From Lotus japonicus (taxonomy: Eukaryota > Streptophyta > Magnoliopsida > Fabales > Fabaceae): 64,000 bases of DNA. The stretch is from the NCBI RefSeq assembly GCF_012489685.1, contig NC_080043.1, forward strand, positions 5,458,501-5,522,500. The letters run 5' to 3'. The translations under genes and the position numbers were made by a program. This document shows, in pieces, positions 1 through 11,632 of this stretch (position 1 is the stretch's first letter; every line of letters begins with the position of its first letter). A model generated the notes under the pieces. That model had not been told where the DNA came from. It ran no database searches and worked only from the letters and a program-made list of their open reading frames with translations.

Positions 1-1986
1 GGCACTAATCCAAACATGCACTAAGATAAAAGGTTTCTCACAACCACTGTGACAACACAGAAAAATAGAGTGGGCAAGGAAAAAGGAAAAAAAAAAATAT
101 AAGCATTCACAAATATAGTAAGTCAAAAGATGACCCCTTGTGCACCTCTAAAAACTTAAGGAATTTAAGGAAAAAAAAAGATAATACTGAGAGGAAAAAG
201 AGGAATAAAAGAAAGAGAGAAGAGGAAAATAGAGAAAGAAAAAAGTCAAAATTCAATGGATAAGTTATCAATATAAACAACTAAATGGACCAAGACTGGA
301 GTAATTGGAAAATTGCTGTAAGCTTGAAATGATTGATGATCTTCCATTACTAGTAAACTATAGATTGTGTTAGAACTACAAAACCATTCAAGAGCTTCTA
401 CCTAAAAGACGTAACAGCTTAAGCTCTAACCAAGGTTGGTCTTTGACATAGTATCATAGCTTCATTAACCAAGTGGCAAAAACTTTGAACCTTGCCACCC
501 CCGCTGAATTCCAAAGGGTTCTTATATAAAAATGTGTGCTAGAAATCTGAAACATTTACAGATTTCGACCTAATAGTTTACATTAGGAGAGTTGATGTTG
601 GTCTAAGACAGAATGTAACAAAAAATCATCTCTTAATCTGGAAAATTATACTTAATCTAGTCGTTACCTTCTGTTAATGTGGTTTTTTACTCTTGCATTT
701 ATCCGTATTCACAAGTTATGACCAATTTTACATAGAATGTACAAATAAATCATAGGTTCACCATGAGGAGCTTCGGTCAAATTACACCCTATACAGGAGT
801 TGCATTTTAATTTTTGTGATAACAATGCACATCTCGCTGATATAGTTTCAGATAGCATCAAATTACTTATGACTTCTAGTTCTTATATGTTTGCCTCTCT
901 ACCAATAACATCATCTGCCAGGCCTGACTTACGACTAGATTAGTTGCTCGCGTCTATGGGGAAGAATTTGAAATACAGATCACTCGTCACTGTTTGATAA
1001 TAAGATATTTTATTACAGTTGAGCATGCTTAAATAGTTACCATTTCTAATTCCTTCACATTTAATCAGTTCTCCACTCTAGTTTTCGTGCTATTCCTTCC
1101 CAATCTATCTGTTATGTTCAAGTGTAGATGTGGCTAGCAAATAATTTCATTTTGCCAGAAAGGAAAAGGCATGTTAGAACACTATCAATTCAAGTTAAAA
1201 TAGCATGGCTTCCTTACACTATCATCGCAACCTCTATTATGCTATAACATACATAGACCCGCGCACACAGTAATGTAATCTGTTGAATATAAAAGCTCAT
1301 CAAGTGTGCAGGATAAGTACCTTAATCTTTGAGTTTTTTGGCCTCAATAAGCATCCCAGTAACCTCACCTTTACCACACAATTCCCCATGTAATTATTTT
1401 GAAGCCACAAAAAATTGTAAACTTCAATCAGAAGGCCTGCAAGCAGAACAACCAATATCAGCACTACACATTTCTCAGTCCATGAAAATCAATGAGAAAG
1501 AGCAGCAAACAACAGGTAAGTAAGTCACAGATTAAACAAAAGAAACAACACCCTTCATTCATAAGCTATTGGCAAGCATGAAAGAAGAGATAGATGTGGT
1601 TGGTGGAAGTGAAAATGGAACAAGTGAAGGGAGACAATATGAAAATCAAAATGCATATTCTCAAAACTGCTCCAAGTATTTCCAAAATGCAAAGTAAGCA
1701 AATTAAATGGCCAATGATGATGATGATAATAACAATGCAGAAAAAAAAAATACAAAATGCTTGTCTCTAATAACACAATTTCTAAATCCTGAGATTTAAA
1801 GTTGCAAACTCTCCATCATTAACATGCAAGAAAAAGAAACCCATGAAAAACTAAAGTTGCCAACTTTCCATCAATTAACATGAAAGAAAACAAACCCATT
1901 AAAAATTAAACAAATTGAAAGGATAATTATTGGAATTAGATTAGAACAGGTAACAAATTGAAAGAAATGTGAGAAAAATTAAACCC
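1..1986. other. Unassigned AT-rich DNA, probable intron or 3' part of a minus-strand gene
   Basis: No convincing open frame was found. If the exon at 1989-2183 is real, this is its downstream sequence on the minus strand. A candidate acceptor (TTGCAG) ends near 1443 in the minus direction and opens a roughly 44-codon frame, and another short frame overlaps it; I could not choose between them and recognise neither product. The region is T-rich on the minus strand, as expected of plant introns. It could equally be a non-coding transcript or plain intergenic DNA. Confidence 0.25.
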
Positions 1987-1988
1987 AC

Positions 1989-2183
1989 CGTTGAGAAAAC
2001 AGTTAACCCTAATTTGGTGATTTGGGGGTGAAATGAACGATGGTTGTTGGTTGTTGCAATTGGTGAAATGGGAAAACTAAGGTGTACTCTGTAACCAGGA
2101 AGATGAAGAGTTCTTTTGATTGAAAACACACAACAATTTCCAGACAATGCTGCTATGAACAATGTTGTAAATTTTCCAGACAT
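1989..2183 (-). CDS. Possible first coding exon of an unrecognised minus-strand gene (65 codons)
   Basis: An ATG at 2183 opens 65 codons that run to a good donor (ACG then GTGGGT) at 1988-1987. The N-terminus starts MSGKFTTLFIAALSGN, then becomes basic and Ser/Thr-rich with few acidic residues, which fits an organelle transit peptide or signal anchor. The frame reads 15 further codons past the donor before a stop, so an unspliced 80-aa reading also exists. I do not recognise the family and could not place later exons. It could be a spurious ORF. Confidence 0.3.
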
Positions 2184-2524
2184 GTTTGTTTATTTATAGT
2201 AATTGAATGACAATGATGATTATTTAGTGAAATAAAAAAAATTGTTATTTAGTTATTAAAAATTGTTTTGAAAATAAGGTGAAAACCTTAAACTTAAAGC
2301 GTAGGTCATGCGTGTGAACAAGGAAACAAACATAGTATGAACGCCAACATTGAATTTGACCATGTCACATGTGGGGTTGTACACAGTTGACGGTTCAGAA
2401 GTAACAGCTTTGATTAATATTGTCTTTTAAATTTGTTTTCAAAAGGAAAATTGTTTTGTAATATAACTCATTTCTCATCAAATTTGTTTTGAATAGGAGA
2501 ATGTTTATCCAAGGTCGTAGTAGT

Positions 2525-2940
2525 TAAAAATAATTGTTAGAAACCATGGTAGTCCATTTCATTCGGAGCTTATGACCATGGAATTGGGGTTAAATTATGA
2601 TGTCGAGCTTGGGCATAGGAGCCATGTGTGCCAATCCGATTGCCTCCAACTTATTCAGCTCCTGCGGGGCCATATATGGATGCTTCTCACTATTGGGATG
2701 GGGATATAATTGATCGTTGGCGCTTTGTATCAAGGCTCTTCAGAGCTGTCATCTGATTCATATCAACCGAGATAGAAATAGGACGACGGACCAACTGGCC
2801 TAAGAAGCGGGTAGAACTCGTTCTCAGCTTCAAACTTGGAGGAACCCCCTTCATTTGTGTATGCATCCTTGTATTTGGATGTCATTAGTTAGTATTTTCT
2901 ACGTTTGTTGTTAAACTTCCTACTATAACCAAAAAAAAGA
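2525..2940 (+). mobile_element. Degenerate LINE 3' end with RNase H-like (RVT_3) domain
   Basis: Around 2579-2690 the plus strand reads GLNYDVELGHRSHVCQSDC followed by LQLIQLLRG, the pattern of the plant RVT_3 domain (ELGHR, a hydrophobic strand, SD, then a helix). Further on a shifted frame gives a degraded H-I-x-R-E-I-E stretch ending in a Trp/Lys-rich tail, equivalent to the usual HIxREQNxxADxLA motif. Frameshifts and stops break it. It ends in an A-rich tract at about 2930-2945, as expected for a LINE tail. It is not functional. Confidence 0.6.
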
Positions 2941-4665
2941 AAAATTGAGGGTTCGATTTTTATGAGTGAAGGCTGTGAAGAGCAAACTTGTATAATAAAA
3001 AACTAAGTGTTATGCGTAACATAAATTAATTTTTTCAATTTTGTGAATGTAAAAATAACGAATATTTTATTTACTTATTTTTTTTGGAAAATATAAATTT
3101 GCTAATAAAAAATATTACAACTAATAACTACCAAAAGTTGCATTTCTTTCTCACATTACATTTCCTATGTTGCCATTAATATTACCTAATTTTTCATTGT
3201 TTTATTAGCTCTTTTAAGTCTCAGTAGTATATCTTAAACTTACTAACTTTTTTGGGGCCTAAATATTTTTGGAGGCCTAGGCATGTATACGACTCTATCC
3301 TTACATTGAGATTCTTATGGCCTGTTTGATTGCAGTTTTAGTTTTCAGTTTTTAAAACAATTTTTAAAAATAATTTTTAGAAGAAGAAAACAGTTTGAAT
3401 GACATGTTTTCTAACATTTAATTAAGAGACTCAAGTCATTTCTAGTCGGACCAACACTTTGTTGGTATAGCAAATTCTCTCAATTTTTTATTAGCAAACT
3501 AGCATGAGTTGCGCCTTGTGGAAGAGACAAACCACCAACTTAATAAAAACATTTTTTTTGGTACATCAGAAAGATAAACAGCACCTTTCAGAGTTTGATC
3601 CCTGGATCTCCCACACCCCACTCCTTGACTTTTTTTTTTCTACACTTATTGGTTGTATGTTTACCATTGAGTATTTGACAAAGCAAGCTCCAATATTCGT
3701 AGTGAAGGAAAAACAGTTTGATGAAAATCACACATCATCTCTTCCCTTTCAAAAGCAAACAATTTCAACAGAAATTCAACGTTTTAATTACCTGTCAAAG
3801 AAAACAAAAAATATATTTGACATTTTTATTACCTGATATATATAATTCTCTGTTATTTTGTTAAGCAGTCAATTAGCTACAATTTGTTCGAGGGGTCATT
3901 ATCTGTTAGTTACTGATAGTTGCAGGGACCATGTATTATACAAGTCATGTATCTGATTATTTTAGTTGTATGGTTTCTTACATTTTTTCATTCCCTCAAA
4001 TATGTTTTCTCTCAAATTCTCGTTTTAGGGTATCAGAACAATGTTTTGCTTTGCATGCCCAATCATTTTTCATTTCTATGAAGAAAAATCATCTTATTTC
4101 TTTATTTGATCTCTTGCAACAATAGAAAATACTTCCTCTTTGCTGATTAGAAGTAATTTTACGTAGATTTTCTTTTTTTTTTTTAGTTTGGCCCTCCAAA
4201 AAATTTGTAGATTATTTATAATTTTATTTTGGCCCTCAAACGAAGACTTAAGCGTTGAAGCAAATGTTTGTTGAAGAAACAACCAATGGTTCTTGCAACC
4301 ATTGTACAAAATCTTGCAAACAAAACAATAAAACAACCAATGCTTGTGATCTGATTAGTGTTAGGTACCCATGTGCTGATTTTGTCAAGGATATTTCTGA
4401 ATTGGCTCGCCTAGATTGGCAAGTTTCATTTTCTTTTAGCCCATGTGTTTCAAGAGGCAAATAAGTGTGTTGACCAAGAGCTCTCTTTTGATTAATTGTA
4501 GACATTTGCCTCCTTCTCTTGTTTCCTTTGTGAGGGAGAACGTTGTAGGAGTTTCTTTCCCTAGACTTTCTTTCTTCGTGTGATTGTAAGGCGACCAAAA
4601 AAAGAAGTTGAAACATATATAACTATTTTTTGCGTATATTTTCTTGTGAAATATTGAATTCATGT
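2941..4665. other. Non-genic AT-rich interval
   Basis: No gene seen. The stretch near 3315-3420 (GGCCTGTTTGATTGCAG followed by A/T-rich sequence) resembles one end of a MITE, but I found no matching partner end. ORFs of 60-120 codons here have poor composition and contain homopolymer runs, so I treat them as chance. Confidence 0.4.
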
Positions 4666-4674
4666 AGTTTTAAT

Positions 4675-5366
4675 TAGGGTTGTCCAACTGGCGGATTTCA
4701 GCCCAAAAATTAGTTTTGGTCGGGTGGAAAAACACCAAACAGCTAGGTCTGCCACCGTACGCCATTGGGCAATGGGTTGCTCGGATTCGAATTGAACAGA
4801 TCGCGATTATCTCGGAGAGGATAAGTGATGGTGGTGGCGGTGGCTCGTGGGGTCTGTCGAGGATAAGAGAGGAGAAGTGGTGGTGATGGTGGCTTCGGCT
4901 CGTTCCGTCAAGGAGAAGAAAGAGAAGTGGTGGTGGTGGCTTCAGATCGCTCGTCGACGACAAGTAAGGAGAAGTGGTGGTGCTGGTGGATCGTGATGTG
5001 TCGAGGAGAAGTGGTGGTGGTGGTGGATCGTGATCTCTCGAGGAGAAGTGGTGGATTGGTGATGTGGGGCGGCGACTAGGGTTTAGGTTTAAGAGGGTGA
5101 CGACTGAAAGCTAGGGTTAAAGGATAGTGAGAGTATATATATTGCTACTGGGCTAGGGTTGGATTGGACCTGGGCTGATGCTTTTTTTTTTCTAAGAGCT
5201 AGTTCGATCGAGCTAGAGCCCACACCGAAACCGATCGGTCTAAACCACAAAAAACAGATTTCTTCACCTGGATGAACCGTAGTCCGAACTTGCCCAGCCG
5301 GTTCAACATAAAAAAGTCCTGATTTTGGTGGGTTCCTGTCGGACCAAATTTTTTTGGACAGCCCTA
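4675..5366. mobile_element. Non-autonomous hAT-type transposon, 692 bp, with 8-bp target duplication
   Basis: The ends are a 13-bp terminal inverted repeat: TAGGGTTGTCCAA on the left, and TTGGACAGCCCTA on the right, whose complement is TAGGGCTGTCCAA (one mismatch). Both sides are flanked by the direct repeat GTTTTAAT (4667-4674 and 5367-5374). An 8-bp duplication and a TAGNG start are hAT hallmarks. The interior has no transposase frame. It carries a GTGG-rich imperfect minisatellite at about 4825-5070, built on GGAGAAGTGGTGGTGG and TCGAGGAGAAG. Confidence 0.85.
4825..5070. repeat. GGAGAAGTGGTGG minisatellite inside the hAT-type element
   Basis: At least five imperfect copies of a GGAGAAGTGGTGGTGG core recur with spacers of about 30-60 bp (around 4871, 4926, 4968, 5008 and 5042). 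Between them lie variants of GGATCGTGATCTCTCGA. Both strands stay open for 60-100 codons here, giving low-complexity Trp/Gly or His/Pro-rich peptides that I do not consider genes. Confidence 0.7.
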
Positions 5367-5695
5367 GTTTTAATCCTTTCACATGAGTTTTACTTTATAT
5401 TTTAGAAATATAAAATGAAATTTAGACATGAACTAAAATTAAAATATATCAATTTTGATCACATTATGTGGGTATGCCTCTTCAAACAATGAAACAAATG
5501 CTTCTCGTCAAGCACCGCATAGGAATTGAGTCGGACTAGATAATTAAGGAGTCTAACTATCAACATGTTGTACTACACCTTATTGGTAAAAATATATCAA
5601 ATTTACATAGACGTAAACACATGTTTAACCTAATAAATAACATATTATCTTTCCGAAACATAAAAAAATAAAATACATATTACAAAGAGTAATTA

Positions 5696-5918
5696 GGTGA
5701 CCCCTAATGTGGACCACTTTCAAAGTGGTTTAATTTTAGACCACTTTTTTTAACATGCTATAACAGGTCAACACATTTTTTTTAAATAAATTTAATATAT
5801 GATAAATTTTTAATGATATTTTTTCTTAAAAAAAATAATGTATTGACCTGCTATACCCAGTCAAAGTAGGTGGTGCAAAATTACACCACCTAAAAAGTGG
5901 TGCATATTAGGTTCTCCC
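5696..5918. mobile_element. Mutator-type MITE, 223 bp, with 9-bp target duplication
   Basis: The left end reads GGTGACCCCTAATGTGGACC. The complement of the right end reads GGGAGAACCTAATATGCACC. The two continue as matching CACTTT sequence, giving an imperfect terminal repeat of about 26 bp. The direct repeat GAGTAATTA flanks it at 5687-5695 and 5919-5927; 9 bp is typical of Mutator-like elements. The centre is AT-rich with further internal inverted matches, so the single strand would fold. No coding capacity. Confidence 0.85.
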
Positions 5919-6241
5919 GAGTAATTAATGATAGACCCACATACAAAATCGGGCAAAATACTTTCGCGCTTCAACATATCATTTAGCGGTTAACACCATT
6001 AGATGAAATATCGAAAATATGTCCATGATTTTGTAAGTACATCAATCATTTCCTTATTACAAATTTGTCTAGGACAAGGAGCATCCCAGGAATTATGCTA
6101 TGAGAGGGCAAAAGGCTCAAGCACTGACTCAAATCCCTTATCAAATATGTGCCCTTGATCACACTTCTCATCACCACTATGCAGCCAGTTTGTGTTGCTC
6201 CAGTCTTCTTTACGCAATAGTGCATCATAATGATGAGAACT

Positions 6242-9200
6242 CTAGTACACATCCACTTCCCTTAGTTTTGCAAAGTGTTGTCTTTCATGATCTATCTCTC
6301 TTCCTCTTCCAATAATCCTATTGATTCTGGTTTGCAGGCTCCTCAAGGCCTTGGGAGTTGAAGTTCGAATACTCTGAGGAAACAGTGTGGGACTTGGAAG
6401 TGAACGAACAGTTCCTGAGCTGTTCCTTGTATCCTAAATTGATTAATAAATAAAAGGTTAGGTAAATTTGACAGAACCAACTAGCTTCAACCTTCTTATT
6501 CAATAGCAGCCAAGTATAAACCAAGAGATATTTTGGTTGCCACCTTGTTTCCCAGCTTTAAAGGTTGTCACATTGTTTTCAAGTTTGTATCCTGATTTTA
6601 AAATTGGAAAATTTTGGGTATGCACCTAATGGGTGTAAACACTCACGGGGCGAAAGGAGAAAGGAAAAAAAGAAAGAGAAGTAATGAATGTAATATGACG
6701 TGATGAGATAAGAAGTGAGTGTTAGAGAAAAAAAATGAGGTGTGTGTGCAGTGTCACTCATAAAATTTTGTACAAGAAACAGTCCACTTTTATTTATTTT
6801 CATTATATCCTATAAAAAAAATTGAAAATTGAAAAGAAAGTGAAGATAAAGTGATAGTTTTGTGACTAAATTAAAAGGGAATATAAATATTATGGTCTTT
6901 GTTCTCTTGCTAAGAATGTTATGCTACAAGACAGGCAGGTATCATGAAATGATCAAAATATGATGATAGAGGTATAATTCAGATTATACAGGATCATTAA
7001 GAGAATGATAAATCAAAACATAACTTTTAGTCCATGCATTATTTTTAATTCAAAGTACTAGATAATAACTTGATGTTGTGGCATAGTATAACTGTGAACA
7101 TTGAATTCTGAACTTTGATTGCTAGTTATACAGTAGTGGAGAAGTATATAATTCTCACTAACCATTTGTCTAGGAGCCATATCCAATGATTTCTTTGAGA
7201 TTGCCCTCCCAAATCCATTGTTGTCTGTGACAGAAATTGGAGCCTGAACAGATTTCCGTGTAACTACCTCAGTGCCTTGTGGGACTCTTCCATTTCTCCT
7301 TGACATAGATGTAACTGAGGCTTGTGTATCAGGATTTGGCTTCAAAGTAGCAGAATTAGCACCGGGACGAGACCTCCCTGCAGAGACAGGTCTATTAGGC
7401 AATGTTGTTCTGAGGTTTGGTGGTGTTTCAAGGGGAAAATCAGGTGGAACAACAAGTAGCTGGGGTCGCGAATTGCGCCCATTTAATGGTCCAGTTGATA
7501 AGGAAGCTGTTGTGGGAGATGGAGATGGCAATAAATGGCGGCGAGTGGGAGTAGAAGGCCAAGAAGGTGACCGAGAAGATGAGGGATGTGAGTTTGCAGG
7601 CCTGCAAGTAGGATTGGATTGTCTGCTTTTGTCAGCAGGAGAGGGTGCTCTGGAGGGTATGGAGGGTCGCAATGGAGTGGAAGATCTTATTGCAGACGGA
7701 GAGCCGATTATGGGGGAAGATGGCCTATTCTTGAGGATGGATGAGGATCTGTTTGAAGAATTGGTGTTGCGCATTGAACTAGAGATGGTAGGCCGGCTCA
7801 CTGAACTGCTTCTTGTTGCTGGTCTAGATTGATTGTTTGAGGCTGAAACCTGAAAGATATGTGATTATCAATTAAGACAGCATCTAGCTCACATTTTCCA
7901 ACAAGTCCTCTTTCAGGTTCACTAATTCTAGACAATATTTTCTCCTGGTACATGATTCTTTTTGGTTTCATATTGATTTCCCCCATGCAGGTAATCTGAG
8001 GAATTACAACAAATGTTGCACCATTTTGTTCTTTTGAGTATAGTATGCTTAGTTTAATATCTGAGAGTTGTAAACAGATATTCTTAGAACTCGGGTTAGG
8101 TCTAACTCTCCCTAAAAAATTTAGCGTAGGGGTGAGGGTTGTTATACTCTTTATAAGTACTCTTTTGGTCATATCTGTAATCAATGTGAGACTTCTCAAC
8201 ACACCCCATCATGCCCAGAGTCGAACATTTGAAGGGTGGAATCTGCATCTGCGAGTGGCTTATATGCAGGTGGTTTCGAATAAACAGATTTAGGATAGAC
8301 TCTGATACCATCTTAATTAGAAGTTGTGTTATGCCTAGTTCTAAGAATATTAGAATTCGGACTAGTCCTAACTCTACTCCAAAAGCTAGCTTAGAGGTTA
8401 GGGTTGCTAAGACTTCTCAACAGATATTTAAAACTGCAGTTGAATTTGTCAAAATTACTGGTGGATTGTCATATACAGAAGTGGCTTGACTCCCCAAACT
8501 GTTAATTCTTCCGCACTCAGAACTGATAACTAATAGCTCATCAAACAAATCACTAGTAAACATTCAGTAGAGGTTGAAGATCATATTAATTCAAGCATTA
8601 AAAAAGTGTGGGCAACAGTACTAGGCTTATAACTTGAACTTGTATGAGGGAAATGAGAAATTGTTAGATGAACATACCTTAGAAATATTTGTGTTCGAAG
8701 TTGATCTACCCAAACTGCTTCTTGGAGTTGGAGGTACCAAAGTTTGCTGGGATTTACCTTTTGATGATGGGAAATCAAGGGTCCTCGGGGGAGTGAGAAG
8801 CCTATGACACAGGGTAGCAATATTTACAAATAGAGTAGAGATGATAGTTTATTCATGTGACAAAATTTGTCATCTGGGACCATATTTTATTTTCTGGTGA
8901 TAATTTATAAGTAAAACAATTAGAAGTTGTACTATATCACTTCAAAAGGCGAGGAAATATGAAGCCAACCACTAAGAGTGTATTTGTATTTCTGTCAGCG
9001 CATATGCCAAATGAAGTTTGAATTTGTTTTTTGCCAATTCATGTGTCTTGTGTCATTGGAGTGAATGTGTTTTTTATCAACTTAGTAAACACACTAAAAC
9101 GATGTAATCTAAAATAGTTCATATGAATCTTTAGTGAAGCGTCTGTTTTCAATTAGTTTCATTTACTTATACATGATGGAATCAAGCATTGTGGAAAATG

Positions 9201-9984
9201 AGATTAAAAATTCTGCATTTGGTAGAATAAACAGTACAAGAATATGATTCTACCCCCTCCAAGCAACTAAGAATGCACACCCTTCCCAATTTCTCTAATA
9301 GGTGTAATACTAGTCTTCTTAATATGTTATTCTTTATTTTTCAGGGCAAATTTAAGAAAGAGATTCAACTCAACCGTATTGGTACAACAATTGCCCAATT
9401 AAACCTTCTTAACTGATACACAAATGAACATTATCTAGTGGAGTAATAACTAATAACATCAAAAGATATGATAAACTAGAAGTGAGTGAGAATTATACCA
9501 ATCATAATCATGTTTTCCTCCTTCCGTGGATAACAATAGATCATCAATCCCAAAGGTCAGTTTTGCTGATTCTGCATCCATAAAAACACACTAGTGAAGC
9601 TAAATTACACATTGAAAACACATCACTGATTTGATCACCTCCAAAACAAAACAGAAAGTTGCAGATTCCATGGCCTAATTTAATTAATAAAGGGCAGATA
9701 TGACTGAAACTAAAAATTTCAAGGGTACACTTGGGTAACAGCTAATAAGTGCTTATTTATAAACTAAATTGAAAAGCCTATTGAAATAAGCTTGAAATAG
9801 TTTGTACGTAATGAAAAAACTCAAATAAGCCCTTCCATACGCGATTCAAAACCCATAACCATAACTTAATGACAATGCAATAAGGTATTGAAGGGAGTGA
9901 TCATAAGAAAATGTTAGAAGTTAGGAGCATATAGAAGGTGTGACCTTGGCGGTGATAGTGCTCATTCACATTCCTTCTGTTCAT
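6242..9984 (-). CDS. FLO11-like / Ser-Arg-repetitive-matrix-like protein, 5 exons, 371 aa
   Basis: Coding exons in order: 9984-9945, 9571-9499, 8801-8678, 7849-7163, 6433-6242. All junctions are GT-AG and phases join exactly (1116 nt). The start is MNRRNVNEHYHRQ. Exon 2 reads SAKLTFGIDDLLLSTEGG and, through the junction, HDYDWLLTPPRT, the hallmark of this plant family. Exon 4 is a long Ser/Pro/Arg-rich, probably disordered region that includes PVSAGRSRPG. It ends GFGRAISKKSLDMAPRQM and joins DTRNSSGTVRSLPSPTLFPQ, equivalent to the family's conserved KKSLDMAxRHMD segment. The family includes Arabidopsis At3g08670 and At2g40070 (from memory); the biochemical role is unknown. No transit peptide or membrane segment. 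At 371 aa it is shorter than many relatives. Intron 3 (7850-8677) carries PBS-linked repeats. Exon chain confidence is high; function is not assigned. Confidence 0.88.
8075..8420 (+). repeat. PBS-linked LTR/TRIM-like repeat, one copy plus a partial second copy
   Basis: A first copy runs from about 8075 (AACTCGGGTTAGGTCTAACT) to the GACTCTGATACCATCTTA at about 8298-8315. A second, partial copy of its left part starts near 8350 (GAATTCGGACTAGTCCTAAC). The same family occurs at 35375-35640 and, reversed, at 61266-61380. GGTATCAGAG, read on the minus strand, is the usual primer-binding site for initiator tRNA-Met, so these look like LTR-plus-PBS remnants. They lie in intron 3 of the FLO11-like gene. 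Confidence 0.6.
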
Positions 9985-9999
9985 GATGCCAATTCACAC

Positions 10000-11480
10000 A
10001 CCAATTCACACACACGTATTGTATTGTATTATAGTGAAGGATACTGCAAATTATGCTGCAGCTTGGAATGGATTGGGAGAATGAGAGTACAGTACAGTAG
10101 ATGGAAAGCTAAGCAAAATCATTCTATTATTTGTACTTCAATCACAAAACACGACCCGAGTGTGTCGGGGGATTCAACTGTAACTTAACTCCTGCATTCA
10201 TGCCATTCCTACTTCTTGTCTCTATATTCCTTCCTTTCTATTGTGATATGCTCAATTATGGCAGCTAACAAGTGTTTTATGTTCACTGGATACGGAAATA
10301 GATATAAAAAGTGTTTGATGTTTGCAAAAAGAAAAATATATACGACATACACATACACAAAATTACTCACGACACTCACTTTTGTAGATTTTTTTTACCA
10401 CTATAAAGTGAAAAGTTAATATTTTTTACTCACTTAATGAAGTAAAAAACCGCGACAAAAGTAGATATCAAGATTGGTTATCGCTCAAATTGGTTCCCCC
10501 ACAACATGATTTGTCTACATTTTCCTTTACTTCCCCATATTTTCCCTTCATTTTCCTTTACTCCCCCATCCCACAAGGGAAAAGTATTGGTATAATTGGG
10601 TTTAGCCTATGTGGTAATTGATTTGTGAAGAAGAAACATCTTCAACTGTCCCTTCCTTCCCTGCCAATGCAATTTTACAATCCTTGTTGTGACCTCATTG
10701 TACATGATTTCCGCTGGCACCTGTGATCATAGTCATGGATTACATTCTTTTCCCACGAAACTTGGGGAACGGACTCTTGAAGCCTAGTCTTCGGTTATGT
10801 AAAGGTAAATCAAGTATCAAGTATGGGGTGAGGATACTTCTAAGTTTTAACCATTTGCAATGGGCCCTACTTCCAATATTACTATTATTTAGGGTTAAAA
10901 CAATTGGCTATTAGTAGTAATGATTTTATGATCTTTAACTCTATAAACCACACAATTTTTTTCTTTGGGGATGTCACATTCGCATAAATTATAAGAGAAA
11001 AAAAAAAATCAATAGGACTAAAGATTAATTGACTGAATGTGTTTTTACACTTTTCCAACGGAAATCTAAACACTCATTCTAAAATTTTATTATATGTATT
11101 TTGAAAAAGATATAAGAGGTAGAAAAGTTGAGAATAGAAGAGACAAAAATTACATTGATATACATTTCATTAATTTCTAATTCTTATAACAATTACATAG
11201 AAGGGTTATTTATGAACCAAGGAGGGGTGAATTAATAACAAATACAAATTTTCTTTATTTATCTAAGAACCTAAGTGCCTTGCATGTACACAGTTACGAG
11301 AACTGTTGACATTTCTTATTATCCTAAATTAAGTGACATTAATCATAATTAATTATTATAATTATGAATTTGTGATGAGCCTCTCTTTTTAGGTCGTGAT
11401 TCGGCAGAGTGCCTTCCAAATTCCCGACTGGTGAAGGAGACAACTAGGATGAAGTCATGAAAGAGAAGAAGTCAAAAGTC
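10000..11480. other. Intergenic AT-rich DNA upstream of two divergent genes
   Basis: This lies between the FLO11-like gene (minus) and the probable 5' exon of the mitochondrial-type protein gene (plus), so it must hold both promoters. I see no clear TATA box that I would assign. A short C-rich segment at 10495-10570 has two CCCCCA/TTTTCC-type repeats. No ORF is convincing. Confidence 0.35.
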
Positions 11481-11489
11481 AAAATTAAC

Positions 11490-11632
11490 ATTCAGGTTCA
11501 ATATTTTATACACGAACTTCCCACGCACTAACAACGAGATGGATGGTTCACCCTCACTCTCATTTTCTTAGGTTTTTCGACTCAGCCTCCGTATCAAACC
11601 CGAATCGGCGGCGAACTCACCAACCCAGGTAA
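11490..11632 (+). other. Probable 5'UTR exon of the 178-aa mitochondrial-type protein gene
   Basis: The GC-richer stretch around 11515-11632 ends ACTCACCAACCCAG followed by GTAATAATACC, a good donor at 11633. The first coding exon begins at an acceptor (TTAGTGCAG) only 7 nt before its ATG at 14614. Such an acceptor implies a spliced leader upstream, and this is the best leader candidate. The start of the exon is not determined. A cDNA would confirm or refute it. Confidence 0.4.

Noticed and set aside
3504..3836. 110-codon plus-strand ORF
   Set aside because: Runs through poly-T tracts, has no recognisable motif and sits in AT-rich intergenic DNA.
4670..4963. 97-codon minus-strand and 68-codon plus-strand ORFs
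   Set aside because: Both lie across the end of the hAT-type element and its GTGG repeats; the sequence is low-complexity His/Pro or Trp/Gly.
7272..7832. 186-codon plus-strand ORF opposite the FLO11-like gene
   Set aside because: It is the antisense shadow of the Ser/Pro-rich exon 4; its Gly/Glu-rich composition mirrors the codons of the real exon, and no splice or start context supports it.
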